In this document: positions 32,279 to 43,807 of the stretch, one piece after another
Position numbering within the stretch: the stretch's first letter is position 1
How the letters are laid out: each line of letters starts with the position of its first letter
Origin: Atriophallophorus winterbourni
Lineage: Eukaryota; Platyhelminthes; Trematoda; Plagiorchiida; Microphallidae
Length of the DNA: 64,000 nt
Reading direction: 5' to 3'
Assembly (NCBI GenBank): GCA_013407085.1
Contig: JACCGJ010020294.1
Coordinates: forward strand, 1 to 64,000
Notes under the pieces: model-generated
Database searches by the model: none
What the model saw: the letters and a program-made list of their open reading frames with translations, nothing else
Told to the model about the DNA's origin: nothing
Made by a program: the position numbers and the translations under genes

Positions 32279-33190
32279 AAGTACAACAGCACAAATCAAT
32301 CAAATTTTGCGCGTGAATAATCACCTAAACACGCGTAAATGCACATTGAGAATACTTTGATATTTGCAGTAGAGTTTAATGTCTCAGCAATGAGTATCTA
32401 TATCGAAAAATATTTTATTACGGAAAAGTGTGTTAATGCAGATTTTATCACATCTTGAATCTTGGCGCTTGGTTTGAATTTTTTAGGGCACATCGAGGTG
32501 TTCATATTTGACCAACAAAGAAGGTTCGCACACTTGCAAGTAAAAATCGAAACTTGGGGAAAGATGTTGCTGAACTGCAAGCTAGAAATCAAGGTAGATC
32601 AACACGGTCAAGAAATGTTTTTATCATGATGCATGGTTACAACTTTCAAACGAAACACAAAGGAAGGTCATCGACCTACTACTTGCTTTGGGCATGCACC
32701 CTACTACTCCGCTGAATCGAGTTCACTGTGTTGTCAAATGAAGAGGAGTCGCAAACGCATCTACCAGATTGTCGCAGCAGATTGTATTGGAGTTCACAAA
32801 GCAGTGCGATCGAGACAACTTTCTCTGAAAAGCTGCGAAACTTCACCTTGTTGTGTGTATGTGCGCGTTGCAATTTGACACTTCACCCCTCATGATAACG
32901 TCCAGCCCAATTAGAGCTAAAAAGTCGAAGTTAGGTCTCAATCGTAGATCACGGTATTCGCTTAAGAGGCGAAATTCTGTATATGACAGTAGTGTGACGA
33001 TGACGCTACCTCAAACAAATTTTATTTAAACATTGAGGATCGCCACGGTCGCCCTATATCTTTTAGAGGAGGAATCGTAATTGAGCTGCGGTGACTCGGA
33101 CCACGAATACTAACCTGGATAGCAAGAGCTGTCATCCGATTAAAAAACGAATGTTCTAACTCCTGATGAAATAAGTCCTTCAAAAAACGT
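32279..33190. other. RPL35 5' flank and unassigned sequence
   Basis: It contains the promoter and 5' UTR by position. No TATA box or other element can be assigned with confidence. An AG following a T-run ('GTGTTTAG' on the minus strand, about 32330) could be a trans-splice or leader-intron acceptor, which is speculative. Confidence 0.4.
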
Positions 33191-33191
33191 G

Positions 33192-33595
33192 AATTCTCTT
33201 CAGTTCAGTTCAGTTCAGTTTGCACAGGACAGTATGTGGCTAACGAGCCAATCGAGCGTTCTTTCGGTGGAAAGCTGCAGAGAAGCAACCACCACTGCCA
33301 AAGCGTTTTTCTTATTGTGATTTGGATATCCTTGACGATCGCGCCGCCAAGGGATAAGCCAATCGAGCGTCAAGAATTCCCATCTGTGGAAAGCTTCAAA
33401 GGAGCGCCCACCACTGCCAAAGTTGGTTCATTTTCCTCTGGTATCCTCGTCGTATGCGAAGGTACGTCCGATGTTTTCCAAGCCGTCCTTTGGTCCCAGA
33501 ATTTGTAGCTGCGACAGAGAAAAACGGAAAGGGTTTCTCTTCACCAAGCCGGTGAGAGGTTAGCTATGGAAAATTGGTGCGTACATTTAAAACAT
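33192..33595 (-). repeat. About 350-bp dispersed repeat with AACTG-type tail
   Basis: Plus-strand landmarks are a run of 'cagtt' repeats (33198-33219), 'gcacaggacagta', 'ccaccactgccaaag' (here twice), 'gacgatcgcgccgcca' and a hairpin 'ctcttcaccaagccggtgag'. Copies recur at 52011-52395 and 60961-61225. The pentanucleotide run at one end suggests a LINE-mobilised element oriented on the minus strand. No coding or clear Pol III boxes were seen. Confidence 0.7.
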
Positions 33596-33599
33596 GACA

Positions 33600-34350
33600 T
33601 TTAAAACGAGGCATTATATAACAGGATTTTTTTCAAAATTGTGGTCAAGACCATATAATTTCGAAATGAACAAAAAATGGACAATCCTGACGACAGACAA
33701 CCTGCATATTCACGGGAAAAAGTCTGGGAAAAGCCCAAGCCACAAGGCATATAAACCCCTTTTGAATGCACCTATTGATGTGCAAGCTATTAGTTCCTCA
33801 GGCAGCTTGTTCCAGAAGCTTACCACTCTTTCACTGAAAAAGTGTTGCCTAAGATTCAGGCGGCTGTGGTTTTTCGCGAGCTTCAATGTATGTCCTCTAG
33901 TTGAGGGGTTGATCGCTCGAGAGAACAGGATTTGACAGCCCTCGTCGCCTAAGCCTTTCAGGATTTTGAAAGTTTCTATGAGGTCACCCCGTAGACGCCG
34001 ACGCCGAAGGGAGAAGAGACCTAAACAAATTAGACGTTCTTCGTAGGGTTTCCAAAACATACCTTCAACCATTTTGGTAGCCAGTCGTTGGACTCTTTCT
34101 AATAGTAATATGTCCTTTTGAAAGAAGGGGCTCCAGGCTTGCACGCAGTATTCTAAATGCGGCCTGACAATCGCCGTATATAAAGGAATAAACACTTCCG
34201 GCGTTCTACATGTCAGAACGGAATTAAGCCTAAAGAGTTCTCCTCTAGCTCGTTGTGCAGCGGTGGCACACTGCGCAGCCCATTTAAAGTCCGCTGATAC
34301 GACTATACCCAAATCCTTAATCCTCTGAATAGATTGAAAGTCGATCCTAC
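33600..34350 (-). mobile_element. CR1-A, 3' part (continuation of 39235-42600)
   Basis: A 200-codon frame (33710-34312) encodes the CR1-A C-terminal region. It includes 'RIKDLGIVVSADFKW', 'RPHLEYCVQAWSPFFQKDIL', 'LFSLRRRRLRGDLIETFKIL' and 'FWNKLPEELIACTSIGAF', with a stop at 33710. It starts abruptly at an ATT/ATC microsatellite (34355-34385). This is just where the RT of the upstream CR1-A piece stops at 39235 ('VDRITVTAN'). In the sister copy at 53.1 kb these two stretches lie side by side. CR1-A was therefore split by the CR1-B and CR1-C insertions. Confidence 0.85.
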
Positions 34351-34648
34351 CGTTATAATAATGATAATAATGATAATAATGTATATTCTTGGATACACCA
34401 AGTCATGCCATGCATGATCATTTGTTTTCATGAATAAGTACATCAAATAAAACGGTAATTATACAAATGTTAAGGTCAAACATGAATAAAAAAATTTTTG
34501 TCAACAACCGTAAAAAAATAGTTTGATAACATTTGTACAGACGGTAGCTCGTTTGAAACATAAAGTTGATAGAATATCGGAAAAAGTAAATGATGAAGGT
34601 TCATGTTTTTAAAGAATACGACAGTAATTGTTTGAAATGGGTTAATTA
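34351..34648. other. Unassigned sequence with ATT/ATC microsatellite
   Basis: The microsatellite is at 34355-34385; nothing else recognised. Confidence 0.45.
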
Positions 34649-34649
34649 C

Positions 34650-36110
34650 TTCTTCTTCTTCTTCTTCTTCTTGATAGACGACAGGGGTCAAGCCATTGTA
34701 AGCCGCATCTCTTTATATCAGCAACTTAGTCCAGGAGAACCTCAGTTGAATAAATCCTGTCCAGTGTTGTTCAGCTTCGCCGTGATTACAGGCAACACCT
34801 TATCCAAAAGTTGCTTGAATTGGTTTTCAGAGCTCGCTGAGATAACCTCTTCCGGAAGCGCATTCCACAAGTTAACAATTATTGTTGAGAGCGTGAATCC
34901 CTGAGGTAGGCGTAGTGTCCTTCGCTTTTGAAGCTTTAGAGCATGGCCACGGGTTTTTGAGTCCGTCACGAGAGGGAAAAACTCGCGCAGATCATCACCA
35001 TAAGCTCCCAGTAGTATGCGACGAGTTAGCAGCAGGTCGTAGCGCACACGCCGAATACTGAGCGACATGAGGTTGAGGCGTTGAACTCTCTCCACATAAG
35101 GAATTGATTTCAATCCTTGTACTCGTTTCGTCGCCCGCCTTTTCAATTTCCCCAACTGGTCACGTTCTCCCTTAGTTTGAGGATAGGTGGCTGGCAAACC
35201 CTATTCCAAAACTGGTCTCACGTATGTGGAATAAAGAATGCGAAACATTTGTGGATTAATCGCCGAAAACGACCGACTAATAGCCCACCATGCGCGGTTT
35301 GCAGCAGCAGCTTTTCTGTTCGTATCCTCCTTCGATTTAAGCGTCCGAGTCACAATTGTACCCAGGTCACGTTCAGTATCAACCCACTTCAGTTGATGAT
35401 CCCCGAGGAAGTACGCACCTTCAGGCGTGCTTGGCGCCAAAAGCATTACAGCGCATTTCTGTCGGTTTACAGGAAGCTGCCATTTTACCGTCCAATCAAG
35501 CAATTTGTTCAATTCGTTCTGAAAAATGGTATTATCAGCAGAAGAGCTTACTGTACCCCAAACTTTCAGATCATCCGCGAAAAGTAGACAATTCGTATTT
35601 AATGAGTCGGGAGGTCATTAACATATACTTTAAAAAGTAACGGGCCGAGAACAGATCCTTGCGGAACCCCGGAAGTTGGACGTGTAACCTGCGATTTAAC
35701 TCCGTTAACCTCGACCTGTGTATGACGGTCAACAAGGAAGTCTTCAATCCAAGTTAGAACAGGTCCCCTTTACACCACGAGCACGGAGCTTGAGCAATAG
35801 ACGTTGAAATGGAACACGGTCAAAAGCCTTACTGAAGTCAATGAAGGCAGTGACTACCGGGTGACCCAGATCAAGTTCAGCACACCAGTGCTCGCAAGCA
35901 GTGATGAGATTGGATGGGCATGATCGTCTTGGCGTAAAACCATGTTGAGCAGATGTTAACTGACTGGTTGTAAGGAGAAAATCTTCAATCTGTTTCTTCA
36001 GCAGTCGTTCCAGAGTCTTCACAACTACCGAAGTGAGGGTAACCGGTCGGTAGTTAGCCGGATCACTGGTTTCACCGCCCTTATACATTGGTTTGACAAT
36101 GCCGTTCTTC
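34650..36110 (-). mobile_element. CR1-C, 5'-truncated, RT and C-terminus
   Basis: Minus frames: 36088-35744 'SDPANYRPVTLTSVVVKTLE', 'QHGFTPRRSC' and 'FIDFSKAFDRVPFQRLLLKL'. At about 35660-35560 are the '[11 protein letters not shown]' equivalent and 'LLFADDLKVW', with catalytic Asp-Asp intact. At 35512-35201 is 'LDWTVKWQLPVNRQKC'. At 35197-34742 is the C-terminus ('LKRRATKRVQGLKSIPY', 'LWNALPEEVISASSENQF'). One or two frameshifts break ORF2. The 3' tail is an AAG/TTC microsatellite at 34650-34674. It lies within the split CR1-A. Confidence 0.88.
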
Positions 36111-36299
36111 CAATTACAGTTAGGGTAGGTCTGGAACGCAATGTTTATTCATGTATGATGTTCCAAATGCAACTTCAAACGCAGATTATTGTATAAGGAT
36201 TCTACTTCATCGGGTCACGAAGATATGAGTTGCATCGCCCTTTCAAGAATTGCGAGAGTGTATTTTGTTGAATTTCAACAATTCTGAAAAGTAAATTCT
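36111..36299. other. Short unassigned interval
   Basis: About 190 bp between CR1-C and CR1-B. It could be the CR1-B 3' UTR. Confidence 0.4.
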
Positions 36300-39235
36300 G
36301 AAGAAAAAAGTTATGTCACTTTAGAATTTTTGTTGCTAAAAAATATTAAAAGCCTTTAATGCCGTATGAGTATAAATTATCTATAGTTGTATTAATTAGA
36401 AATAGCTTACCTAATGTTTCCGGAGATAAAAAAGAGTTGAGTTGCTTTTTGAATTCAGTTTGTGAAGTGCTTATTCTTATATTATTAGGAAGTAAATTCC
36501 ATAAACGAGAATATTTATAAATAAAGAAATCTTTTCGTATACGATTGTGGATTTTCGGTAAACATATTTTGTTTTTGTGTCGAAGATTATATACTTCAGA
36601 GTTTTTGAAATCTAATTGTAAATCAATGTCGATCATATCTTTTTTCAATATTCTGTAAAAGAGTATAAGATTTTGTTTTATTCTTCGAAACCATAATGGT
36701 TCCAATCCTAGGATCTGACATCTTTCTTTATATGAATGCTTGTCCGAACTGGTGGTAATGGATCGTGTGAAAGAACGTTGGATGCCTTCTAAAGCATAGC
36801 TATCAGACCGAGTAATGTTACTAGATATAATGTTGCAGTAATCTAATGAAGGTAGTGTATGTAACTTGTAAAGTTCCAGCTTGCACTGGGGCAGAGAGAT
36901 GTATTTATGAATTGAACCTATATTCTTTTTTTGTTTTGGAAATTAAGTAGCAAATTTGTTCATGAAATGTGAGTGATCCAGAATATCGATAACCTAAATC
37001 ACGAACACATTGTGCTGGTTGTAATGGTGTTTTATTCAGGATGATCGAATCTTTTGGTATAAAACAGTTGAAATTTATGAAAGTTGATTTATTGGTGGAG
37101 AACTCAAGACCGTTCCGAATACTCCATTGAAGTAGAGCATCCAGGTCTTGGTTCAATTTTGATATAAAGTCGTTAGTCTGGTTAGATGGAAAGGCTATGG
37201 CGACTTTTATATCATCTGCAAACAAAAAGATCTTACACTGTGTTATGACAGATAGTATATCGTTGATAAATATCAAGAAGAGTAGTGGACCTAGAACGCT
37301 TCCTTGTATGACTCCGCTTGGAATTGGCAAAGTTCTAGAACGGTAGCCATTTATATCTACCGAAAAGGTGCGACCAGTAAGAAAAGATTTGAACCACGAA
37401 AGTAGGTTTCCAGTAATACCTACAGCAGATAATTTTGCGAGGAGTAGATTATGCGGGACCCTGTCGAAGGCTTTCATAATATCAATGAATACAACTATGA
37501 CTCCAAGGTTTGAATCAATTGATTGTGTCACGTAATTCAAAAATTCTAGTTGACAAGTGACGCAAGATTTTCTGTTGAGAAATCCGTGTTGGTTTGATAT
37601 AAAATAGTTTGGTGTCAAGTATGCTAGGGTGGCCTGTCTGACAAACTTCTCAAATATTCTAGCTAGAAGTGGTGTGTGATTAATGGGTCGATAATTGGTA
37701 ACTGTATGTAGTGATCCGGACTTATGTCGCGGAATGACAACGGAATGTTTCCATTCTAAGGGGAAAAGTTCCAGATTTGATTGACGTATTAAAGAGATTG
37801 AGTAGTAATAAGAAGAAGTCTTCAGATCCAATTTTGCATATTGCTGGTACGAAACCTGTTTCATCAGGTTTGTAGGAGATCGCAACTTGATTACAAACTC
37901 TACGAATGTCAGAGGTATTAATTGTAATTGCATCTAACGTATTGCATGTGGAGTGTATAATTACCTCTGGATAAGAGTTGTTATTATATGAAGCATTAAA
38001 AAATAAAAGAAATTCTTCGCAAATAGCAAACGGCTCAGTTATTACTGTGCAATTATTACCATGTTGGTCCTGTTTAATGATGTAGTTTATCTTATCTGAA
38101 TTTTCCGATGCCCTGGCGTTCATTAATTTAGATAATGCTTTCTGTTTTTTACTAGACTTAAGGGCTGAAGACTCATCAGAAATCAGTTTATGATTCATAA
38201 TTTGTACTAGTTTGTCAGAAAGTTCATACGCGTGCAAGAGGGAAGATATGTCATGCTTATTTCGAGCATATGAAGTCAAATAAGCAATGCGTTTCTCTAA
38301 CTTATGAGCTTTATTCAGTTTAGGGTGTCTAGCATGTCTGGTTGTAGATTTCCGTAGTAAGTCACCAAGTTTATTATGAAAGATTTTTGAGATTACATTA
38401 AAATTGTCAAAAAGGAAAAATTCAGTCCAATTTTCGTTTCTAATGAGGTTTTTAAAGATTTTCCAATCTATGTGAGTAATTATATGTGGCTCTTTAACAC
38501 TAGTTATTATGCGATTGCAACTCAATTCAAAAGATATAATGTTATGATCTCCATTAAAAAATGACGGAGATACGTTCAGGTTTGAATGTGTGATATTCAA
38601 AGTAAAGACAAGGTCGAGGATATTTTTATTGCGCGTTGGTTTATCAACAAACTGTGTAAAACCTAATAGTTTGATGGTATTAGAAAAAGAATTAAGATTT
38701 ATGTCATTGCATTCTACCTGGTTGAATGAAGGCATGTTGAAATCTCCTGCAATTAATTTATAACGGCAAGGGTGGACAGAGGCTTCTATGAAACAATCAG
38801 TCAAGCGTTGAAGCGTCGAGGAAATAGTACCTGGTGGATAGTAGATGCATCCAAGTAGGAGATCAAAAGCCGGTAGTGCCAGCCAAATAGAATCTTCGAT
38901 ATGACCAAAGACGGATGAAATGATGATGTTAGCTTGGAGGTTAGAGTGAACATAAACAAAGCAACCTCCTCCACGTTTTGAAACGCGGTCTTTTCTAAAA
39001 ATGTGATAGTTTGGAATCAGAAGTTCACAGTCTGATTGTTCCTGTTTTGTCCAAGATTCAGTTATAAGAATAATATCAGCGGGATTAGAAAGAAGATATG
39101 AACGTAAAGCTAATATCTTGTTAGTTATGGATCGAGCATTGATAAGAATAAATCTAAGAGATGAGGGGCTATGATCAGAAAATGGCTTATTATGTATTTG
39201 ATTATTATGTGGAGCATGTTGGTTTATGTTCGCAG
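36300..39235 (-). mobile_element. CR1-B, AT-rich subfamily: endonuclease, RT, C-terminus
   Basis: APE-type endonuclease (39190-38500): 'LRFILINARSITNKI', 'DIILITESWTK', 'KRGGGCFVYVHSN', 'YKLIAGDFNMPSFN' and 'GDHNIISFE'. The last is the SDH motif, with Gly for Ser. RT (about 38050-36905): 'HKSGSLHTVTNYRPI', 'HGFLNRKSCVTCQLEF', 'FIDIMKAFDRVPHNLLLAKL', '[16 protein letters not shown]' and 'IFLFADDIKV', catalytic residues kept. C-terminus at 36705-36346 ('PLWFRRIKQNLILFYRIL', 'RLWNLLPNNIRISTSQ'). Frameshifts at about 37730-37930 and before 36705. It is clearly more AT-rich than CR1-A around it. It was inserted into the CR1-A RT. Confidence 0.88.
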
Positions 39236-40424
39236 TTACTGTAATTCTGTCGACTGCTGCAGACAACAGATGACATTTACTATAGTTCAGAGGAAGATCC
39301 CAATCCTGCGACCATTTAATGACCTTTTCAATATCGCTCAACAAATCACCGTGATCACTGGATCCGGTGAATTTGACATCATCAGCAAACATGTAGCAGG
39401 GACATGACAACTGCGATGCCAGATCATCGATGAAGATCAGAAAAAATATTGGGCCTAATACTGAACCTTGTGGGACCCCACTGGTAACTGTTGCGAATTC
39501 AGAGGTAGTATCGCCTACACGGACCTGAAAGGATCTATCACGAAGAAAACTGGTTATCCAGTCGTGAAGCTTACCAGATATGCCTTTGGCCGAGAGCTTC
39601 AGCCCTAGGAACCTGTGACTAACCGAGTCGAACGCCTTACTAAAGTCTAAGTAAAAGACCTCTACCCGTCCGCCTTCATCCAGTGTCTTAGAAACTCGAT
39701 CTAAAAAGCATAAAAGATTTGAGAGACACGACCTTCCTTTAAGAAAGCCATGTTGAACCATGCTTAATGATGAATTGTACACGAGGTGGATGCACAATCT
39801 ATCCCTGATAAGTCTCTCCAAGGTTTTACATAAAACACTAGTCAAGCTTACCGGTCGGAAATTCTTAACTATGTTTGCGCAACCTCCCTTTGAAATGGGT
39901 ACGACAATGGCTTTCTTCAAGTCATCTGGTAGGATGCCTTTGCAGAACGATTCGTTATATAACTCACATAGAGGCCCTGCTAGTACCGTAGATATTTCCT
40001 TTACAATTTTAGGATGCACATCGTTAGGTCCGGCGAATTTATTTCCGTCCAGAATCTTTAGGACACGTGCGACATCATCCGTGCAAAAAACTACTTCGCT
40101 TAGTGAGGCACCCATTTCCGTATTAAGAGTTGGGACTGAGTGAATCACATCCCCGCCATCCATTCTATGTACGCTTCGAAAATAATCCAGCAAAGCTGCT
40201 GCCTTTTCGGGGTCAGAATTGGCTTTCTGGCCATTGTCTAATATTAGGGTACCTATGTGCTCCCTTGTCGTACCCTTAGACTGAACATAACTATAATACT
40301 TCTTAGGGTACTTTTTAGCAGACTTCGCCAGGTAAGTTTCGTAGCATCGCTTAAGCTTCCGTTGTAGCTTTACTGTGTTGTTCCTCGAAGCCTTATAGCA
40401 CGACCAATTTCTATAGATTGGCAA
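37722..40424 (-). pseudogene. 900-codon chimeric frame: CR1-A RT joined to CR1-B endonuclease
   Basis: One uninterrupted frame starts in the CR1-A RT. It carries 'PNDVHPKIVKEISTVLAGPL' near the start, then 'FYLDFSKAFDSVSHRFL', '[20 protein letters not shown]' and 'CYMFADDVKF' at about residue 345. It crosses the nesting junction at about residue 395 (39235) and continues through the full CR1-B endonuclease (about residues 425-640) into the CR1-B linker, ending at 37722. It has no proper start: the RT piece continues from a CR1-A frame shifted at about 40455. The domain order RT then EN is the reverse of normal CR1 ORF2 (EN then RT). It is most simply a chance in-frame fusion. Confidence 0.8.
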
Positions 40425-40455
40425 GGCTGTGTATCTCCGCCAGTGTCTGTCGCGT

Positions 40456-41367
40456 CTAATAATGTTTGCGTCGCACCGCAGGAGTCCACCAAGGTGGCTT
40501 GTTCTTTAGCCGTATAGGTCGGAAAGGACAGTAAAGGTCTTGAAGACTTAAAATATTGCGCTTAATAACCGACCATTTACTTTCGATGTCATTGGTTTCA
40601 GAGTACCAGTCACATCGTAAAGCGGAAAGCCGTACAGCATTCCAGTCAACTCGATTTAGATTACGCCTGTATTTGACTGGTGGCTTATGAAAACAGAGAA
40701 TTGCCTGGAATAGTATGGTGACATGGTCACTTTTCCCTAAAGGTGAGTCGTAAGAGAGGTTTTGGACATCTTTAGGACCTTTAGACAAAAGTAGGTCCAG
40801 TGTAGATGGTGAATGTCCATCTCTGTACCTAGTTTTCTCACTTACGTGCTGATGAAGCGCACTGGAGTGCATCCAATCGAGATATACCTGGGAAATTCTA
40901 TCACAAGTTGTCTGAGTGTCCCAGTCAATACCCGGTAAATTGAAGTCACCTATTAAATAGACTCGTGGGGCAGTTTTGAGCAACCTGGTGAGAAGTTCCC
41001 TAAGTTGCTGGTCCTCCTCCTCAGAAGCGCCGGGTGCCCTCTATAAGCAGCCTAACGCAAAAGAAAGCTGACCGTCTGTGAAGATTGTCGAGACCAGCTG
41101 GATGCCGAAGGTGGCCATTTTGATGCCAGAGTCTTGGTATTTAATACCATGTTGTAGTAGTATTATAGCTCCTGCTCCGCGCCTACCATCTGGTCTATCC
41201 GATCTGATGGCTGTATATGTCGAAAGAAGATCAACTGGAATAATGTCTGCATCGTGAAGCCAGGTCTCTGATATACCTAGGATCCTAGATTTACTATTGA
41301 AGGCTTTCTGCATTAATTCCAGCCATTTACTACGCACGCTGCAAGCATTTGTGTATAGTATGCTCAC
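40456..41367 (-). pseudogene. CR1-A ORF2 N-terminal endonuclease, one nonsense codon
   Basis: The frame reads 'MSILYTNACSVRSKWLEL', 'ILGISETWLHDADI', 'RRGAGAIILLQHGI' and 'LSFALGCL', a TAG at 41041-41043, then in the same frame 'RAPGASEEEDQQLRELL', 'VYLIGDFNLPGIDWDTQ', 'SPSTLDLLLS' and 'PLGKSDHVTILFQA'. It ends at 40456. APE-endonuclease signatures (SETW, GDFN, SDHV) are all present, and the position of the stop matches the usual Tyr of 'GCVYRAP'. The frame then shifts by one base into the RT. The protein would nick target DNA to prime reverse transcription. Confidence 0.85.
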
Positions 41368-41503
41368 AGCATTTCGATGTACCCCGCCTAATTTCGGACA
41401 ACCCTCGGGCGCAAAACCCGAGGTATTACCAAGTTTTTTGGTATGTCCAAATTAGTGCTGTGTGGAGAATCTACGTCGCTGGAAGGTTGTGGCGTAGAGG
41501 TTC

Positions 41504-42542
41504 TTAATGCAGGAGCGTGAGCGCATACGAAGCGAGGCTTTCGTTTGCTGCATCACAACTTAGCCAAGATTCGTCCCCTATATTTTCTACCAGCACTTGA
41601 GCGTTCTTGATTGAAATATCCGCTGTTGCGGAGTTATTCAATCGGCGCTTATCAGGGTTGCTCTTCGGTTTTGCTACTTTGCTACCCGAACGCTGGAACG
41701 CAAAATAATTTGCTGAAACTGGGCGGCTATCTGGCACCAATCTATACAAACCATTTGTATTGGTATGTATTTGGTCGCCTTTAGAGAGAAACAGGTCTCT
41801 GTCTCTCTGGTTTCTGAATTCCACCAAGATTGGCCTTGCTTGGTTTCCTTTCTTATACAGACCGATTCTGTGTACCCGAACTATCTGTAGATTGGGCTTA
41901 AGGTCTGCCAGACGCAGTGAATTTTGAACGCATTCGCGATCTAAACTGCGTCGTGCTTCAGCTTCCTGCATAAAAAGCTCTTGCTCGTTATGGATCAAAA
42001 TGTTTCTGGTCCTGGTTTTCAAACTTTTCTCGGGAAAAGTGCCTTTTTTCTGCAACGCTCGCAATTCGCTCCGGATTGAAGCTAATTGCGAGTTAATCGT
42101 CGCTAAATTATCGAGACGCGGCTCGGTTTTTTACTTGTTGGAGAGCGCGGTAACTTTCGAGCTGGCTGGCTTTTTTTCTTACGCTGACTAACAACATTGT
42201 TGTTAGTTTTACCCTGACTTTCCCCGCAGATTTTCGTACATCCGCCGGCGTAAGCAAGATTGGTTTGTGCGATGCAGCAACTTGCGCGTAAGATCTTTGT
42301 GTTGGTTCCTTCAATGTTGCGAGTAATTGGGAAACTTGCTAACGATAAGCCTCCCGTGCAACTTCTTTGCATTTCATGCAGACAAATTCGAACCATGTAT
42401 GGGCTGCATATATGGTGTACTGGTCTTTTGGTATACCAGAGCACCTTTGGTGCGCCCAGCGTCTGCATGTACAACACTCAATACCTTTGGCTACATGCTT
42501 ACCACAACCAGCCTTTAAGCATGGAAAAGTAATTTGAGCCAT
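41504..42542 (-). pseudogene. CR1-A ORF1 with PHD-like zinc finger
   Basis: The first 67 codons (42542-42339) hold a Cys4-His-Cys3 arrangement: 'CLKAGCGKHVAKGIECCTC', 'RWAHQRCSG' and 'FEFVCMKC', a PHD-like finger known in CR1 ORF1. Basic linker frames follow (42314-42108, 'SYAQVAASHKPI'). A 186-codon frame (42064-41504) reads 'NLQIVRVHRIGLYKKGNQAR', 'PILVEFRNQRDRDLFLSKG' and 'GLYRLVPDSRP', the nucleic-acid-binding RRM/CTD-like part of ORF1 proteins. One or two frameshifts separate the parts. Confidence 0.8.
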
Positions 42543-42754
42543 AATGAAGATGTATGAAGTAAATATTTATATCTTAGTAATGCAGGTAATATAGATTGCA
42601 CTTTCACAGAATCGGCAAAATATCGTAATATTTAATCAGAGCGTGAGAAATACAACCAAGTTGAACGTACCGCGCAGTTCTCTTGGGGTACAATGCCCGA
42701 GGAAAAAGAGCTCTTGAGTAGTACTAACACTGGAGTCCGGCTACCATTTAATAA

Positions 42755-43090
42755 TGCATTATTCTTTTATACAAACATTTGTAGCATTAGAAATAAATCT
42801 GATGTGCTATTCTGTAGACTTGACGGCAGCCAATACAAAATTGTGGGTTTCACAGAATCATGAAGAAGAAGAGGAAGAAGAATGCTTGTCTCATGATGAC
42901 CATGTTCTAACTGAAATAGCTAACGGGTTTAGCGCAGTAAGAAGTGATCCAGTAATTGGTAAGCTGGTAGGAGGAGTACTGCTCCTTATTCAGTATCAGT
43001 ACCACAGGGTGATAGTCGACCAAGCAGAAACGAGTTTCCAGATAATTTCGGAGGTGTGCTTGAAAACACACGCCACTACCAGGATTAATT
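42755..43090 (+). mobile_element. CR1 endonuclease fragment
   Basis: The plus frames read 'FYTNICSIRNKSDVLFCRL', 'YKIVGFTES', then after a frameshift 'FSAVRSDPVIGKLVGGVLL'. These are the first three blocks of the APE endonuclease. A GAA-rich run lies at 42862-42885. The piece is oriented opposite to CR1-A. Confidence 0.7.
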
Positions 43091-43179
43091 CGTAGGGAGC
43101 ACTGGCGTATGTACCTGTGAATGGAAGATGTAAGAGGGCTCATCATCGAAAGGTGAGAGAGTTAATGCAAGGTGCATGT

Positions 43180-43805
43180 CCAATCGAATGAAAAGACGAT
43201 GAACAGCAGTTTATTTCAACAAATACGTAAAAATGAAAAAGAAACGGTTTTTTGTGTTTCAAAATGATTTTCCAAATATTTTTGTGGTTTTTGACCATAA
43301 ATATGGATGGTTTTAGTCTTGAGGGTAATGCTCCAGAAAGAGCACCTGTCACCGTTCATCCGCCCATTTTTGATAAGAATTACTGAAGTTACCGAGATTA
43401 GTTTTGCGGGAAGTGAGTTCCGCGCGTTAACTATACGGATGCGAAAGAAGTGCGTTCTGGATTCGAGCCTGGTGTGCTATTTACTTAGCTTAAAACTGTG
43501 CCCTCGTGTACCAACCAAAGGAAATAACCGAAAGAAGTCATCGAATTCGAGACAACTTAATCCTTTGACAACCTTGAAGGTCTCTATAAGATCCTCCTTA
43601 AGTTGCCTCCACCTAAGCGAGTTAAGTTCTAGTGCTAATAGACGATTTTCATAATTGGTGTATGCTTACCCCTAGATAATTCGAATGGCCAGCTTCTGTA
43701 CGTTTTCTAGCTGCACGATATCCTTCTGGTAATACAGCTTCCAAGCCTGGATACAGTATTCTAAATGTGGCCTTACTATTGACATGTAGAAGGGCAATAG
43801 CCAAG
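43180..43805 (-). mobile_element. CR1 C-terminal fragment left of the Tigger element
   Basis: Minus frames give 'SKATFRILYPGLEAVLPEG' (frame-shifted equivalent of 'RPHLEYCIQAW'), 'LRWRQLKEDLIETFKVVKGL' (about 43600) and 'VGTRGHSFKLSK' (about 43490). A degraded C-terminus follows. It resembles the CR1-A type and is cut at 43806 by the transposon end. Confidence 0.75.
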
Positions 43806-43807
43806 TA

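Larger units (their letters stand above)
39235..42600 (-). mobile_element. CR1-A, 5' part: ORF1, endonuclease and RT
   Basis: ORF1 starts at 42542, ORF2 endonuclease covers 41367-40456, and RT runs 40440-39235, where CR1-B interrupts. Together with 33600-34350 it makes an element of about 4.1 kb, the usual full length for CR1. Damage is light: one in-frame TAG (41041-41043), one frameshift near 40455, and a few changes in ORF1. Confidence 0.88.

Noticed and set aside
35117..35587. 156-codon plus-strand frame
   Set aside because: It is antisense to the CR1-C reverse transcriptase.
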